DNA of 64,000 nt from Dellaglioa kimchii (GTDB taxonomy: Bacteria; Bacillota; Bacilli; Lactobacillales; Lactobacillaceae): contig NZ_CP170736.1 in assembly GCF_046115505.1 (NCBI RefSeq), positions 1,116,001 through 1,180,000 on the forward strand, written 5' to 3'. Within the stretch, counting starts at the first letter, position 1. Every line of letters starts with the position of its first letter. Under the pieces are notes generated by a model. That model ran no database searches and was not told the DNA's origin. It was given only the letters and a program-made list of their open reading frames with translations. The position numbers and the translations under genes were made by a program. Positions 44,367 through 53,431 of the stretch are shown piece by piece.

Positions 44367-44424
44367 AAAATACCCATCGAATAAACAAGTTTTTATAGTA
44401 ACTTGTTTACTCGATGGGTATTTT
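44367..44424 (-). terminator. Terminator of the thioredoxin-like gene
   Basis: A long hairpin (AAAATACCCATCGA...TCGATGGGTATTTT, extended by TAAACAAGTT/AACTTGTTTA with one mismatch) lies 40 bases after the thioredoxin-like gene. Confidence 0.8.
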
Positions 44425-44464
44425 AAATTCAAAAAAGATTATTCATACTGACTAATCTTTTTCA

Positions 44465-44791
44465 CTATGCAGGAATACTACTAATAAATTCTTCTACTTC
44501 TGCTTTCGTTTTACGATTTTTATTAACTAAACGACCTGTTTCTTTACCATTTTCGTATGCAATAAAACTTGGAATACCGAAGACATCTAGCTCAATAGCT
44601 AAGTCCATATTTTCATCTCGATCGACAGCTAAGAACGTATATTCAGAATATTCTGATTCAATATTGGCCATTTCAGGTTTAATAAAAGCACAATCTGGGC
44701 ACCATGTCGCAGAAAAAAATAGGATATACTTTCCATCTTTAATTTTATCCATTAATTCACTTACCGTTGTATCTTTTTTAATACTTTCCAT
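44465..44791 (-). CDS. Thioredoxin-family protein
   Basis: This 108-residue protein has the thioredoxin fold with active site ATWCPDC (Cys31 and Cys34), an AVDRDENMDLAIELDVFGIPSF block carrying the cis-proline, and a short C-terminal helix. The Pro-Asp dipeptide between the cysteines differs from the Gly-Pro of classical TrxA, so its redox potential and partner probably differ (YtpP-like or YbbN-like). It lies 79 bases after the TauE-like exporter gene, in the same direction. No signal peptide is visible. Confidence 0.88.
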   Translation of the reverse strand: MESIKKDTTVSELMDKIKDGKYILFFSATWCPDCAFIKPEMANIESEYSEYTFLAVDRDENMDLAIELDVFGIPSFIAYENGKETGRLVNKNRKTKAEVEEFISSIPA

Positions 44792-44870
44792 TTCATCGCC
44801 TCCACTAATATGCTTACTTTTTATAAGTATATATCAGATTGGCCATTTTCAATTAAAATATGCTTGATTA

Positions 44871-45749
44871 TTAGTTCTTATCTTTAATTAATTTAGCTTC
44901 TCTATTACCTAAATATAGGCTGTACGCGGAATACAATAACACAACAATAACAATCCATTGGATCACTCTTGTATTAATGTTCTTAACTAAAAGTACAGCG
45001 ACCAAAACGCCTATAATACCAAAAACAGAAAATAAGGTTATTTTTCTAGAATATTGATTGAGTTTTATAAATTGCATACTTCCGATTGGTAGAGAAAATG
45101 CACATCCCCCCATCATAATTGGAAATGCAGCAATCGGATCCATTCCCATCGCATAGACAGTTGCCATTGTTAATGAAAATGAGCCTATTCCAATATTATT
45201 TAATGCGCCATAAATAAATAATAAAAATCCTGTCACAACTAATTTCCAGCCAAATAATTCGGTAGCAGTCCCACTAGCAGTGATTAGGCCTAATTTACCA
45301 GCAATAATTAACGCAGTTGCAACAAGTAACCCAACGATAACAAGCGATCTAATACTATTTTCAGGTAATCTAACAACAAATCTCGGACCAATATAAGCAC
45401 CCAGAACTTGGCAAATAATACAAACTAATAACGTCTTAGTACCAACATTGATACTTGTAATATACGCCAACGACATGACAAATATCGGAATAACATCTTG
45501 CGCATTTAACGTACCTGGTAATTTTTTCATAGAAACCCATTTAGCTTTTTGGTATATTGCTGTTGATATGGCAAAATCCGAAATTCCAAAAGTAGAAAAG
45601 AAAAAAATAACAATCTGCGATATCGGTGTCCATACTGAACTGGCCGGTTCTTTCATGAAGTCTGATTTATGTCTCATTAAATCACGCATAAAATAACAGA
45701 TAAATATAAAATTAATAACAATAATTGCTGCAATCAACGTCTTTTGCAT
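44871..45749 (-). CDS. TauE/SafE-family sulfite or organosulfonate exporter
   Basis: This 292-residue integral membrane protein has about eight hydrophobic helices and two related halves (SAAFGISDFAIS-type and NNIGIGSFSLTMATVYAMGM loops). The family exports sulfite, sulfoacetate or related anions in characterised members. The substrate here is unknown. A redox link with the next gene, a thioredoxin-like protein, is possible but is only positional. Confidence 0.8.
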   Translation of the reverse strand: MQKTLIAAIIVINFIFICYFMRDLMRHKSDFMKEPASSVWTPISQIVIFFFSTFGISDFAISTAIYQKAKWVSMKKLPGTLNAQDVIPIFVMSLAYITSINVGTKTLLVCIICQVLGAYIGPRFVVRLPENSIRSLVIVGLLVATALIIAGKLGLITASGTATELFGWKLVVTGFLLFIYGALNNIGIGSFSLTMATVYAMGMDPIAAFPIMMGGCAFSLPIGSMQFIKLNQYSRKITLFSVFGIIGVLVAVLLVKNINTRVIQWIVIVVLLYSAYSLYLGNREAKLIKDKN

Positions 45750-45931
45750 GATTAAATCTCCTCGTTAAATAAATCATAATAATACAGTTTAACTCAATTT
45801 ATTCCTAGATAAAATAGTCTATATTAATTTTTCTATTTTATACTATATAATTAGTCCTTTAAAGTCTAAAATTAGAAATATAAGGTATGCTACTGTTAAT
45901 TGTTTATATAATTTATAAAAGGAGATGCACT

Positions 45932-46615
45932 ATGCTAACAGACTTTTTTGCATATAACTCATTTAGTCATTTAAAACTAAAGGTAGATTCATTGATTCCA
46001 TATGGTTTTACAAAAACAGCAGAAAAAATCTATGATTATCAAGTTTCAATTCTTGATAATCAATTTATACTAACCGTCTCAATTTCCCCCTCTGAAAAAA
46101 TTAATACTACTATTATTGATGCTCAAACTAAAGAAGAATATACACTTTATAAAAATCAGTCTGCAACAGGAGCGTTTGTCAGTTCAATCAGAAAATCAGT
46201 GATTGAACAACTGGATTTAATTGTTGCTAGTTGTTTTGAAACTACTCCAGTATTCCAAACCGCTGATTCACAATCTATCATCAATTATGTACAAGAACAT
46301 TATCAGACCAATCTAGAATTCCTCTGGAAACAGTTTCCAAATGACGCTGTCTTACGTCGATCAGATTCTAAAAAATGGTATGCCGCTTTAATGAAAATTC
46401 CAGCAACTAAAATAGGCTTGGATTCCGACAAATTAGTTGAGATACTTGATATTCGAATGGATCCTGACCTACTCATCAATAAAATAGACAATAATCAAAT
46501 TTTTCCAGGATACCATATGAATAAAAAACACTGGGTTTCAATTTTATTAAATGGTCAAAATAATTTAGAAACTGTTTATTCTTATATTGATGCTAGCTAT
46601 GAATTAGCTAAATAA
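45932..46615 (+). CDS. YjbR/MmcQ-family protein
   Basis: This 227-residue cytosolic protein has a variable N-terminal domain (residues 1-120) and a C-terminal CyaY-like YjbR domain (about 125-225) with WYAALMKIPATKIGL, ILDIRMDPDLL and PGYHMNKKHWVSILL motifs. The family may bind DNA or small ligands; no activity is established. The ATG at 45932 follows AAGGAGATG closely, while an upstream ATG at 45887 lacks a site. It stands alone on the plus strand. Confidence 0.85.
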   Translation: MLTDFFAYNSFSHLKLKVDSLIPYGFTKTAEKIYDYQVSILDNQFILTVSISPSEKINTTIIDAQTKEEYTLYKNQSATGAFVSSIRKSVIEQLDLIVASCFETTPVFQTADSQSIINYVQEHYQTNLEFLWKQFPNDAVLRRSDSKKWYAALMKIPATKIGLDSDKLVEILDIRMDPDLLINKIDNNQIFPGYHMNKKHWVSILLNGQNNLETVYSYIDASYELAK

Positions 46616-46717
46616 ACTACTTAATCAATTAAATTTCTGAGGTTTTTTTATTACTTAATTTTTTAATAATTTAACTGTAAATTATTAATGATTTTCTTTA
46701 CCTATACATCTATTAAA

Positions 46718-46731
46718 ATAAAACGTTTACA
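46718..46731 (+). promoter_or_regulatory. cre-like site before the 79-residue gene
   Basis: ATAAAACGTTTACA matches 12 of 14 cre positions in the upstream region of the 79-residue gene and its partner permease. Confidence 0.45.
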
Positions 46732-46756
46732 TTTTAGTAAAAGTTTAGTAAAATGT
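46729..46756 (+). repeat. TTTAGTAAAA dyad and direct repeat
   Basis: ACATTTTA and TAAAATGT form a perfect eight-base inverted repeat 12 bases apart, and the same stretch contains two direct copies of TTTAGTAAAA. Just downstream lies TTGTTAACTAAA. This looks like a regulator-binding region for the 79-residue protein and permease genes. Confidence 0.45.
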
Positions 46757-46865
46757 AGTTGTTAACTAAAAGAATGCGTTTTCACGTTATTGTTTTTTAT
46801 GTTTTGCCATTATGAATAACAATTTCTTTTACCAAAAATCTATTATATAGGAAGAGGTCATTAGA

Positions 46866-47105
46866 ATGGATACAAATAAATTAACGATTGATGCCGAACG
46901 ATTTGCAGCTGCAATTATTGCCGGAAATCCTAAGCAAACAAATGAAGATAACAAGATATACATTAAACGTCAATTGACGTTATACCTTGAATCAGTTTTG
47001 TTAGTTAATGATTTTAATTCTTTAGAAGAAAACCAATTAGGTTCTGCTAAAGAAAAACAACGTCAAGCAATTTTAGATAAGATTATTGAACATAGATACA
47101 ACTAA
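46866..47105 (+). CDS. Uncharacterised 79-residue protein paired with a GPH permease
   Basis: This short acidic to neutral protein (starting MDTNKLTIDAERFAAAIIAG, ending KIIEHRYN) is predicted to be mostly helical and soluble. It has an AGGAAGAGG ribosome site and ends 29 bases before a GPH permease that has its own site, so the two form one transcript. No domain is recognised. A regulatory or stabilising role for the permease is conceivable but not shown. Confidence 0.75.
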   Translation: MDTNKLTIDAERFAAAIIAGNPKQTNEDNKIYIKRQLTLYLESVLLVNDFNSLEENQLGSAKEKQRQAILDKIIEHRYN

Positions 47106-47134
47106 TTTAAATATATTCGAAAGGAATTAAACTA

Positions 47135-48550
47135 ATGAAAAATTCTAAAGATTTTAAACAATATGCTTCATATGCCTTTGGTGCATTTGGACATGATGCC
47201 TTTTATGCAACACTTAGCACTTATTTTATGATTTTTATTACGAGTCAATTATTCGTTACAAAGGATGCTGGTTTCAATGCTAAAATGATCGGTTACGTCA
47301 CAACTATGATGGTTGTTATTCGAATTGTTGAGATCTTTTTCGATCCTTTAATTGGTGGCGTTATTGATAATACCCGTACTCGTTGGGGAAACTTTAAGCC
47401 ATGGTTATTGGTTGGATCAATAATCAGCTCAATTGGCTTAATTATTATTTTCACTGATTTTGGTGGTCTGGCTACAAGTAATCCATATCTTTACTTAATT
47501 CTCTTTGCTATTGTTTATATCATTCTAGATAGTTTCTATTCATTCAAAGATATTTCATTCTGGTCAATGTTACCCGCTCTAAGTGTTGAATCAGAAAAAC
47601 GGACTAAATTTGGAACAATTGCTCGTTTTGGTTCAACATTAGGTGCTCAAGGTGTTATTATCGTTATCGTCCCAATCGTTGTCTTCTTTTCAAAAATGTT
47701 CTCAGGTACAACTGGTAATACACAAACAAAAGCAGGTTGGTTAGGTTTTGCTATTGTTATCGGATTAGTTTCATTCTTAGGTGCTTTAGCAACTATTTTA
47801 GGAACTAAGATCGAAAAAAATGCAATTCGTGAAAATACTGAAAAAGTTCGTTTCCGTGATGTTTTCAAAGTTATCGGTAAAAATGATCAATTAATGTGGT
47901 TATCATTATCATATTTCCTTTTCGCTTTTAGTTATGTTATTACAAATTCACTTTTGATTTACTACTTTAACTACGTTTTAGGTAGTGCAGCTGCATTTAC
48001 TACTGTTGGTGTTCTAACAGCAGTCTTAGGAATAATTTCAGTTTCATTATTCCCAACTTTAGTTGCATTGGTTCACCGCCGTGCCATCTACCTTGGTGGA
48101 ATCGCTGTCATGTTATTAGGTTACATTCTCTTCCTATTTGCTGGTACTAACCTTGTTGTTGTCTTAATTGCTGTTGGCTTATTCTTCTTCCCATATCCAC
48201 TTGTTTTCTTAGCAGCATTGATGACAATTACGGATAGTGTTGAATACGGTCAATTAAAGAGTGGAACACGTAATGAATCTGTTACTTTAGCAGTTCGTCC
48301 TTTGTTGGATAAATTAGCTGGTGCCTTCGCTAATGGTGTTGTTGGTTTTGCCGCAATCCAAGCTGGTATGACAGGTAGTGCTAAACCAAGTGATATTACA
48401 AACAGTGGTTTACTACAATTCAGAATGTACATGTTCTTCGTTCCAATGGCCTTAATAATTGTTGCTGCTCTTATCTTTATGTCAAAAATTAAATTGACTG
48501 AAGCTAAACATGCTGAAATCGTTACAGAATTAAAAAAGAAATTAGATTAA
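47135..48550 (+). CDS. GPH-family sugar:cation symporter
   Basis: This 471-residue, 12-helix protein has GPH motifs: YAFGAFGHDAFYATLSTYF near the N terminus, FDPLIGGVIDNTRTRWGNFKPWL between helices 2 and 3 and DSVEYGQLKSGTRNES in the second half. It resembles the LacS/RafP group but lacks the C-terminal PTS IIA domain. A galactoside or raffinose-type sugar is plausible from family resemblance. No glycosidase is adjacent, so the substrate stays open. It follows the 79-residue gene and ends at a bidirectional terminator. Confidence 0.85.
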   Translation: MKNSKDFKQYASYAFGAFGHDAFYATLSTYFMIFITSQLFVTKDAGFNAKMIGYVTTMMVVIRIVEIFFDPLIGGVIDNTRTRWGNFKPWLLVGSIISSIGLIIIFTDFGGLATSNPYLYLILFAIVYIILDSFYSFKDISFWSMLPALSVESEKRTKFGTIARFGSTLGAQGVIIVIVPIVVFFSKMFSGTTGNTQTKAGWLGFAIVIGLVSFLGALATILGTKIEKNAIRENTEKVRFRDVFKVIGKNDQLMWLSLSYFLFAFSYVITNSLLIYYFNYVLGSAAAFTTVGVLTAVLGIISVSLFPTLVALVHRRAIYLGGIAVMLLGYILFLFAGTNLVVVLIAVGLFFFPYPLVFLAALMTITDSVEYGQLKSGTRNESVTLAVRPLLDKLAGAFANGVVGFAAIQAGMTGSAKPSDITNSGLLQFRMYMFFVPMALIIVAALIFMSKIKLTEAKHAEIVTELKKKLD

Positions 48551-48561
48551 AATAATTAAAA

Positions 48562-48596
48562 AAAACAGCGATCAGATTTTATCTGGTCGCTGTTTT
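48562..48596 (+). terminator. Bidirectional terminator between convergent genes
   Basis: AAACAGCGATCAGA pairs with TCTGGTCGCTGTTT (one G-T pair). T runs on both strands serve the GPH permease and the YdeI-like gene. Confidence 0.85.
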
Positions 48597-48601
48597 GCTG
48601 T

Positions 48602-49195
48602 CTAATCGTTAAGTCCTTTACCATCAAGGATTTTCGGAATATATTTAATAATTCTAGCTTCACGTGTTTCTGTTTTCTTAGCATCTGCAAAATAACGTGC
48701 ATACGTTTTTTGACGACCCGGCGTTAAAGTTTCAAAAAATTCTTCTAATTCTGGCATTTCATTCATTTTTTTCTGGAATTCAATTGGTAACACAAGTTCA
48801 GTTGGTTTACCCTGTGGTACTTTTAATCCAGACTTTTCTGCATTAATTGCTTTTTGAATATAGTCACTAATCTCTGATTTTAAATCAGTAATATCTTTTA
48901 AATTTTGAAATCTAATTTGACGACCAACCTCAGTATGTTCACCCGTTCGAACTAAAATACCCTTACCATCATCAATCAGAGTTCCTTTTAAGAAAAGTAA
49001 TGCCATATACTCTTTAAATCCTTGAATTAAGACAATATTTTTACCATTCAGTGTGTAACAAGGCTTGCCCCATTTAAATTCTTCAGTCAATCCCGTTGCG
49101 AGTGCAAGTTCTCTTAACTGTGTCATTTCTTCTTTCCATTGTGTTGCTTTTTCTAAGTGTAAATCAACTTTTGGATTTTTTTTAATTTCTGTCAT
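48602..49195 (-). CDS. YdeI/OmpD-associated-family protein
   Basis: This 197-residue cytosolic protein has a DUF1801-like N-terminal domain (TEEFKWGKPCYTLNGKNIVLIQGFKEYMALLFLKG, residues 35-75) and a C-terminal YdeI tail (ELEEFFETLTPGRQKTYARYFADAKKTETREARIIKYI) found in the bacteriocin-protection/OmpD-associated family. The molecular role is unknown. It lies 18 bases after the DUF1275 gene and may be cotranscribed with it. Confidence 0.83.
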   Translation of the reverse strand: MTEIKKNPKVDLHLEKATQWKEEMTQLRELALATGLTEEFKWGKPCYTLNGKNIVLIQGFKEYMALLFLKGTLIDDGKGILVRTGEHTEVGRQIRFQNLKDITDLKSEISDYIQKAINAEKSGLKVPQGKPTELVLPIEFQKKMNEMPELEEFFETLTPGRQKTYARYFADAKKTETREARIIKYIPKILDGKGLND

Positions 49196-49213
49196 TGTCC
49201 TAACCCCTTTATT

Positions 49214-49888
49214 TTATAATCTTTTTTCTGGATTTAATTGTAGCCCAATCAATGAACACAACAAAAAAAATGCAGCTAATAATATCGTTTTAGTGCCCAT
49301 TATTGGCACCATAGCACCCATAGAAATTGCGCCAAAAAGAAACGCCAAAACAACACCCAACATACGCCAACCTTTAGCCATTGCGATTATATTCCCTTTA
49401 ACAATCCCATCATAAAAGCTTTCAGCCATCGTCCTCAAATTACCCGTCATCATAAATGATGTAAAAGGCCCTCCGTTGATTTGTCTAAATTCTTGAAGTT
49501 GCGCTGCAGCGACCATTGAAATAATTCCTGTAGATAACTGGGCTGGCCAATTTTGGGGAATAAACGCAACAACAATTAAAAGAATTGTTTCAATACCGAT
49601 AACAAATCGTTGTCGTTTATTAATTGAATCTTCTTCTTTAAATCGATGTTGTAAATTTCTAGTTATAATAATACCAATCATAAAGGCAAAAATTGGAATC
49701 AGATGATCGAAGATAGCCCACCATTTCATTTGGCCCATATCAATACCTAATATAATTAAATTTCCGGTTTGCATCCCAGCGAAAACGCCATTATGTACAA
49801 TATAAGTATACGCATCAAATCCGCCGCCGGCAAATATCAGTCCAGCAAACAGTAACCTGTCCAAAAGTGACATTGGTTTTTTCATCAA
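49214..49888 (-). CDS. DUF1275 (YoaK-like) membrane protein
   Basis: This 224-residue protein has about six hydrophobic helices. The starting segment GLIFAGGGFDAYTYIVHNGVFAGMQTGNLI and the mid segment INGGPFTSFMMTGNLRTMAESFYDGIVKG are hallmarks of DUF1275. The family has no established function. It precedes the YdeI-like gene. Confidence 0.83.
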   Translation of the reverse strand: MMKKPMSLLDRLLFAGLIFAGGGFDAYTYIVHNGVFAGMQTGNLIILGIDMGQMKWWAIFDHLIPIFAFMIGIIITRNLQHRFKEEDSINKRQRFVIGIETILLIVVAFIPQNWPAQLSTGIISMVAAAQLQEFRQINGGPFTSFMMTGNLRTMAESFYDGIVKGNIIAMAKGWRMLGVVLAFLFGAISMGAMVPIMGTKTILLAAFFLLCSLIGLQLNPEKRL

Positions 49889-50061
49889 ATCCTTCTTTCA
49901 GTCCGTACTTAAAATATTCTTTCAAATTAAGTATACTAAATTATCAGTAGTTAACAAGAATATATGATTAATTTTCAATATGGAAGACGTTATCAAGCGA
50001 TTTTTTCTATTTTAAAGTTTATAATGGAGTTAGTTTTTATATGATAAGGGAGATTACTTTT

Positions 50062-51912
50062 ATGCATTTAGCCATTATTGGTGCCGGACCACGAGGTTTG
50101 ATTACACTTGAACGACTCATTGCTTGGCAACAAGCAGATCCTTCAAATTCACCACTTACTATTGATTTATATGATCCATATGGTGTGGGTGGACGCGTAT
50201 GGTCACCAACTCAACCACATGAATTAATCATGAATACCGCAGCTCAACAAATTAGCTTATTCTATGGAACAAGCGTCCAATCTATTGGTCCAGTTATCCC
50301 AGGACCAAATATTTTCGAATGGGCTCAATCCGATGCCCATGATTTTATCGAAAGAAATAATTATTCAGCAGATTTTTTAGCTGAAATTAAAAATTTACAT
50401 CCAAACGATTATGCAACAAGAGCACTTTTTGGTGTTTATATCCAATGGTATTACGCTGAATTACTTAAACGTGCCTCTAACAATATCACAATTAATTTGA
50501 ATAAAAGTACGGTTACACAAATTTCAAAAAAATCTGATCAATTTGAAATCACAACCGCCTTACCTTCTGTTAGTATCGTTGATTATGTCGTAATGTCTTT
50601 AGGTAATCTTGAAAATGAATTATCTGTCGGACAAAAAAGATTTGATACATTCGCTACAGAAAACAAGTTAACTTATGTCTTACCAGGCTTTCCAAATGAA
50701 ACAAAACTAGATCATATCACGCACGAAGATACTGTTATTTTACGTGGCTTAGGTCTTAGCTTCTTTGATTTAGTTACTCGCTTGACTGTAGGCCGTGGTG
50801 GTCTATTTAAGCGATTAGAGAACGGGCAACTACAATATCAAGCAAATGGTAACGAACCTCGCATTGTGGCAGGTTCGCGTCGTGGATGGCCTTACCATGC
50901 CAAAGGGGATAATCAAAAATCACCCGGTGAAGAGACGCAAGCTCATTTTTTAACGGCCGCTAAAATGGCAGTTTTCATGGAGAATGGTTCCGTCTCTTTT
51001 AATGAATTTTGGACTTTGTTAAGTCATGACGTTGAATATCATTATTATTCATTACTTGTCGCACAGAATTATCCAACAATTGATTTAACAAAATTCCAAT
51101 TAGCTTTCTTAAAAGATCCTAAAGTAACCGTTGAGCGATCAATTATTCTTGAAGAAGATCGCTTTAATTGGGATCATCTAGGAAATCCAATGACTAAAAA
51201 ACCTAATGAAGATTTCAAAGCTGTCATGTTAGACCATTTACAAAAAGATGCAGTAGACGCAAAATTGGGTACTAAAACTGGTCCATTGACTAGTGCCCTC
51301 GAGGTTTTACGTGACTTACGTCTTCCGGTTAGACAATTAATTGATAACCGTCTCCTAACAGATGATGACTATCTAACAAACTTCTTAGGCTGGTTTAATT
51401 CATTAAATAACTTTTTAACAATTGGACCACCTACCATTAGGGTTGAACAATTACGAGCACTCGTTGAAGCTAATGTTGTTACACTATTAGAACCTGGAAT
51501 GGTCGTTGATACTAAGGATCATCAATTTGAAACATATAGTGCAAACCAACCAGATCAACGCTACTTAGCAACAACCCTAATTGAAGCACGCGTTCCTGCT
51601 GTTCATGCAACAACAGCAACAAGTCCTTTAATAAAACAGTTACTCGATACAAAAATTGCCAATCCGTTAATATTAAATCCAACTAAAGGTGACTCTGTTA
51701 TAGATGGTGCAGTCGACGTTGACCCTATCAGTAATTTATTACTAGATGAAAATAAGACGCCGCAACCTGGTTTATATTTCTGGGGCGTTCCAACTGATGG
51801 CGTTCATTGGCTAACAGCCGCAAGTCCAAGACCTTTTGTAAATGATGTTAGTTTGCGTACAGCAAATGATATTGTTAAAGCTATTTTTACAGAAGAGTCA
51901 CATAATAATTAA
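50062..51912 (+). CDS. Large FAD/NAD(P)-binding protein
   Basis: This 616-residue protein opens with a dinucleotide-binding fold (HLAIIGAGPRGLITLERL) and GGRVWSPTQPHELIMNTAAQQISLFYG, the features of the FAD-NAD(P)-binding family PF13454. A second nucleotide-site-like segment (YVVMSLGNLEN) is near residue 175, and WGVPTDGVHWLTAASPRPFVNDVSLRTANDIVKAI closes the protein. Members occur in many lactobacilli and are uncharacterised. The ATG at 50062 has AGGGAG nine bases upstream; an ATG at 50041 is less well placed. A strong terminator follows. Confidence 0.83.
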   Translation: MHLAIIGAGPRGLITLERLIAWQQADPSNSPLTIDLYDPYGVGGRVWSPTQPHELIMNTAAQQISLFYGTSVQSIGPVIPGPNIFEWAQSDAHDFIERNNYSADFLAEIKNLHPNDYATRALFGVYIQWYYAELLKRASNNITINLNKSTVTQISKKSDQFEITTALPSVSIVDYVVMSLGNLENELSVGQKRFDTFATENKLTYVLPGFPNETKLDHITHEDTVILRGLGLSFFDLVTRLTVGRGGLFKRLENGQLQYQANGNEPRIVAGSRRGWPYHAKGDNQKSPGEETQAHFLTAAKMAVFMENGSVSFNEFWTLLSHDVEYHYYSLLVAQNYPTIDLTKFQLAFLKDPKVTVERSIILEEDRFNWDHLGNPMTKKPNEDFKAVMLDHLQKDAVDAKLGTKTGPLTSALEVLRDLRLPVRQLIDNRLLTDDDYLTNFLGWFNSLNNFLTIGPPTIRVEQLRALVEANVVTLLEPGMVVDTKDHQFETYSANQPDQRYLATTLIEARVPAVHATTATSPLIKQLLDTKIANPLILNPTKGDSVIDGAVDVDPISNLLLDENKTPQPGLYFWGVPTDGVHWLTAASPRPFVNDVSLRTANDIVKAIFTEESHNN

Positions 51913-51960
51913 AAAAGTGAGCCATACTCTATTCTAAAAATAGAGTATGGCTCACTTTTT
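51912..51960 (+). terminator. Terminator of the FAD/NAD(P) protein gene
   Basis: AAAAAGTGAGCC-ATACTCTATT pairs perfectly with its complement around a five-base loop. T runs lie on both strands; the next gene is on the plus strand, so it acts on the upstream gene. Confidence 0.9.
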
Positions 51961-52116
51961 AGAATATATTTTACCTATTAAATTGACGTTAATTAATCCT
52001 AAAATAATAATTTTCCACTTGAGGATAACATTATATTCTAAATCATGATAAAATCATTAACTAGATATCCGTCAATATTTCTTTATTAACTATGCTACTT
52101 AACTCAAAGGAGAAAA

Positions 52117-52527
52117 ATGATAAAACCAATTATGCACGATGAAATATTTCTCGCACAAAAAGCTGAGCTTGCAACTAAAAATGATGGCTCAATCGTAATC
52201 GATTTATTAGATACACTAGAAGCCAATAAAGAGGTTTGCGTTGGGATGGCTGCCAATATGATTGGTGTGAATAAACGAATTATCGTTTGCCAATTTGGTA
52301 ATCTAAATGTTCCCTTTATTAATCCTAAGATTACAAAAAAATCTGGGCGTTATAATGTCAATGAAGGTTGCCTTTCGTTGACTAGCGAACGTCCAGCACA
52401 ACGATATGATTCCATTACAGTTGATTATTTAGACAAATCATTTCAACCTCAAACCCAAAAATTTTCAGGTTGGATGGCACAAATTATTCAACACGAAGTC
52501 GATCATTGTGAAGGTATTATCATCTAA
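52117..52527 (+). CDS. Divergent peptide deformylase
   Basis: This 136-residue protein belongs to the short Gram-positive group of peptide deformylases that may remove the formyl group from new proteins. Metal ligands are Cys85 (NEGCLSL), His126 and His130 (QHEVDH), with the general-base Glu127. The usual first motif GxGLAAPQ is replaced by VGMAANMIG. The full-length enzyme of about 180 residues is presumably elsewhere. Activity is likely but cannot be confirmed here. A bidirectional terminator follows. Confidence 0.86.
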   Translation: MIKPIMHDEIFLAQKAELATKNDGSIVIDLLDTLEANKEVCVGMAANMIGVNKRIIVCQFGNLNVPFINPKITKKSGRYNVNEGCLSLTSERPAQRYDSITVDYLDKSFQPQTQKFSGWMAQIIQHEVDHCEGIII

Positions 52528-52530
52528 ACG

Positions 52531-52566
52531 AAAAAATCCCGAGAAAATAAATTCTCGAGATTTTTT
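52531..52566 (+). terminator. Bidirectional terminator between convergent genes
   Basis: AAAAAATC-CGAGAA pairs with TTCTCG-GATTTTTT with one mismatch. T runs on both strands serve the deformylase and the SDR gene. Confidence 0.78.
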
Positions 52567-52578
52567 TATTACTTAAAT

Positions 52579-53322
52579 TTAGGCTTGGGCTGTTGGATAA
52601 ATCGTAAATTCATTAACATTAACTTCTTCTGGTTGATCAATGGCAAACTTAACCACACGGGCAATTGCGACCGGATCAATTCCGACTTGTTCATAAAATG
52701 ACGACATCCCTGAAAGAGTTTGCTCATCCGTAATTGTATTTAATAATTCTGTGTTAATTGCTGCTGGATATAAGGTTGATGTTCTTATATTTGTTTTTTC
52801 CATAGCACTTTCTGTCCTTAGAACTTCCATTAAATTACGGACAGCAAATTTTGTTGCGCCATAAACACCTGCATCTGGGAATGATTTAATGCCTGCAACA
52901 GATGATGTTGTAATAACATGTCCATGTTTTTGTTCAATAAATATAGGCAACACTGCAGCAATTCCGTTCAATACACCTTTGATATTGATATCAATCATAT
53001 CATCCCATTCATCCGTTTTTAAAGCCGATAAGGGCGAGTTAGGCATGATTCCAGCATTATTGAATATAACATCTATCCCACCAAAAGTTTCTTGTGCTAA
53101 AGTAACTAAATTCTTAACGTCACTTGCCTTAGTGACATCAGTAATGGCATATGTTGCCTGACCACCATTCTTTTTAATTTCTTCAACAATTTTTGCTAAC
53201 TTAGCTTCACGACGAGCACCTAAAACGACTTTAGCCCCACCTTCAGCTAACATTCTGGCCGTTGCTTCACCAATACCACTTGATGCTCCTGTAATAACAA
53301 CAACTTTATTTTCTACTGACAT
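52579..53322 (-). CDS. SDR-family NAD(P)-dependent oxidoreductase
   Basis: This 247-residue classical short-chain dehydrogenase has the cofactor loop TGASSGIG (11-18), NNAG (about 88-91), catalytic Ser140/Ser141, and Tyr154 with Lys158 (YGATK). The ATG at 53322 follows GGAGG by eight bases, and the upstream extension to 53409 has no site. GARREAK after the second strand suggests NADP preference. The substrate is unknown. Confidence 0.89.
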   Translation of the reverse strand: MSVENKVVVITGASSGIGEATARMLAEGGAKVVLGARREAKLAKIVEEIKKNGGQATYAITDVTKASDVKNLVTLAQETFGGIDVIFNNAGIMPNSPLSALKTDEWDDMIDINIKGVLNGIAAVLPIFIEQKHGHVITTSSVAGIKSFPDAGVYGATKFAVRNLMEVLRTESAMEKTNIRTSTLYPAAINTELLNTITDEQTLSGMSSFYEQVGIDPVAIARVVKFAIDQPEEVNVNEFTIYPTAQA

Positions 53323-53389
53323 ATAATTATCCTCCAATTTAATTTGTATGTTTACATTACTCTTTAAAGTGCACTCTAAGTCAACAAAA

Positions 53390-53426
53390 AAAGACTCATT
53401 TTTATACAAAATAAAAGTGAGTCTTT
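53390..53426 (-). terminator. Terminator of pdxK
   Basis: AAAGACTCATTTTTAT pairs with ATAAAAGTGAGTCTTT (one mismatch), with a T run on the minus strand. Confidence 0.85.
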
Positions 53427-53431
53427 AGTAC

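Noticed and set aside
38002..44424. Horizontal transfer island around the DFA locus
   Set aside because: I see no integrase, insertion sequence, tRNA or direct-repeat boundary, and base composition looks like the neighbours by eye. A codon-usage test would be needed.
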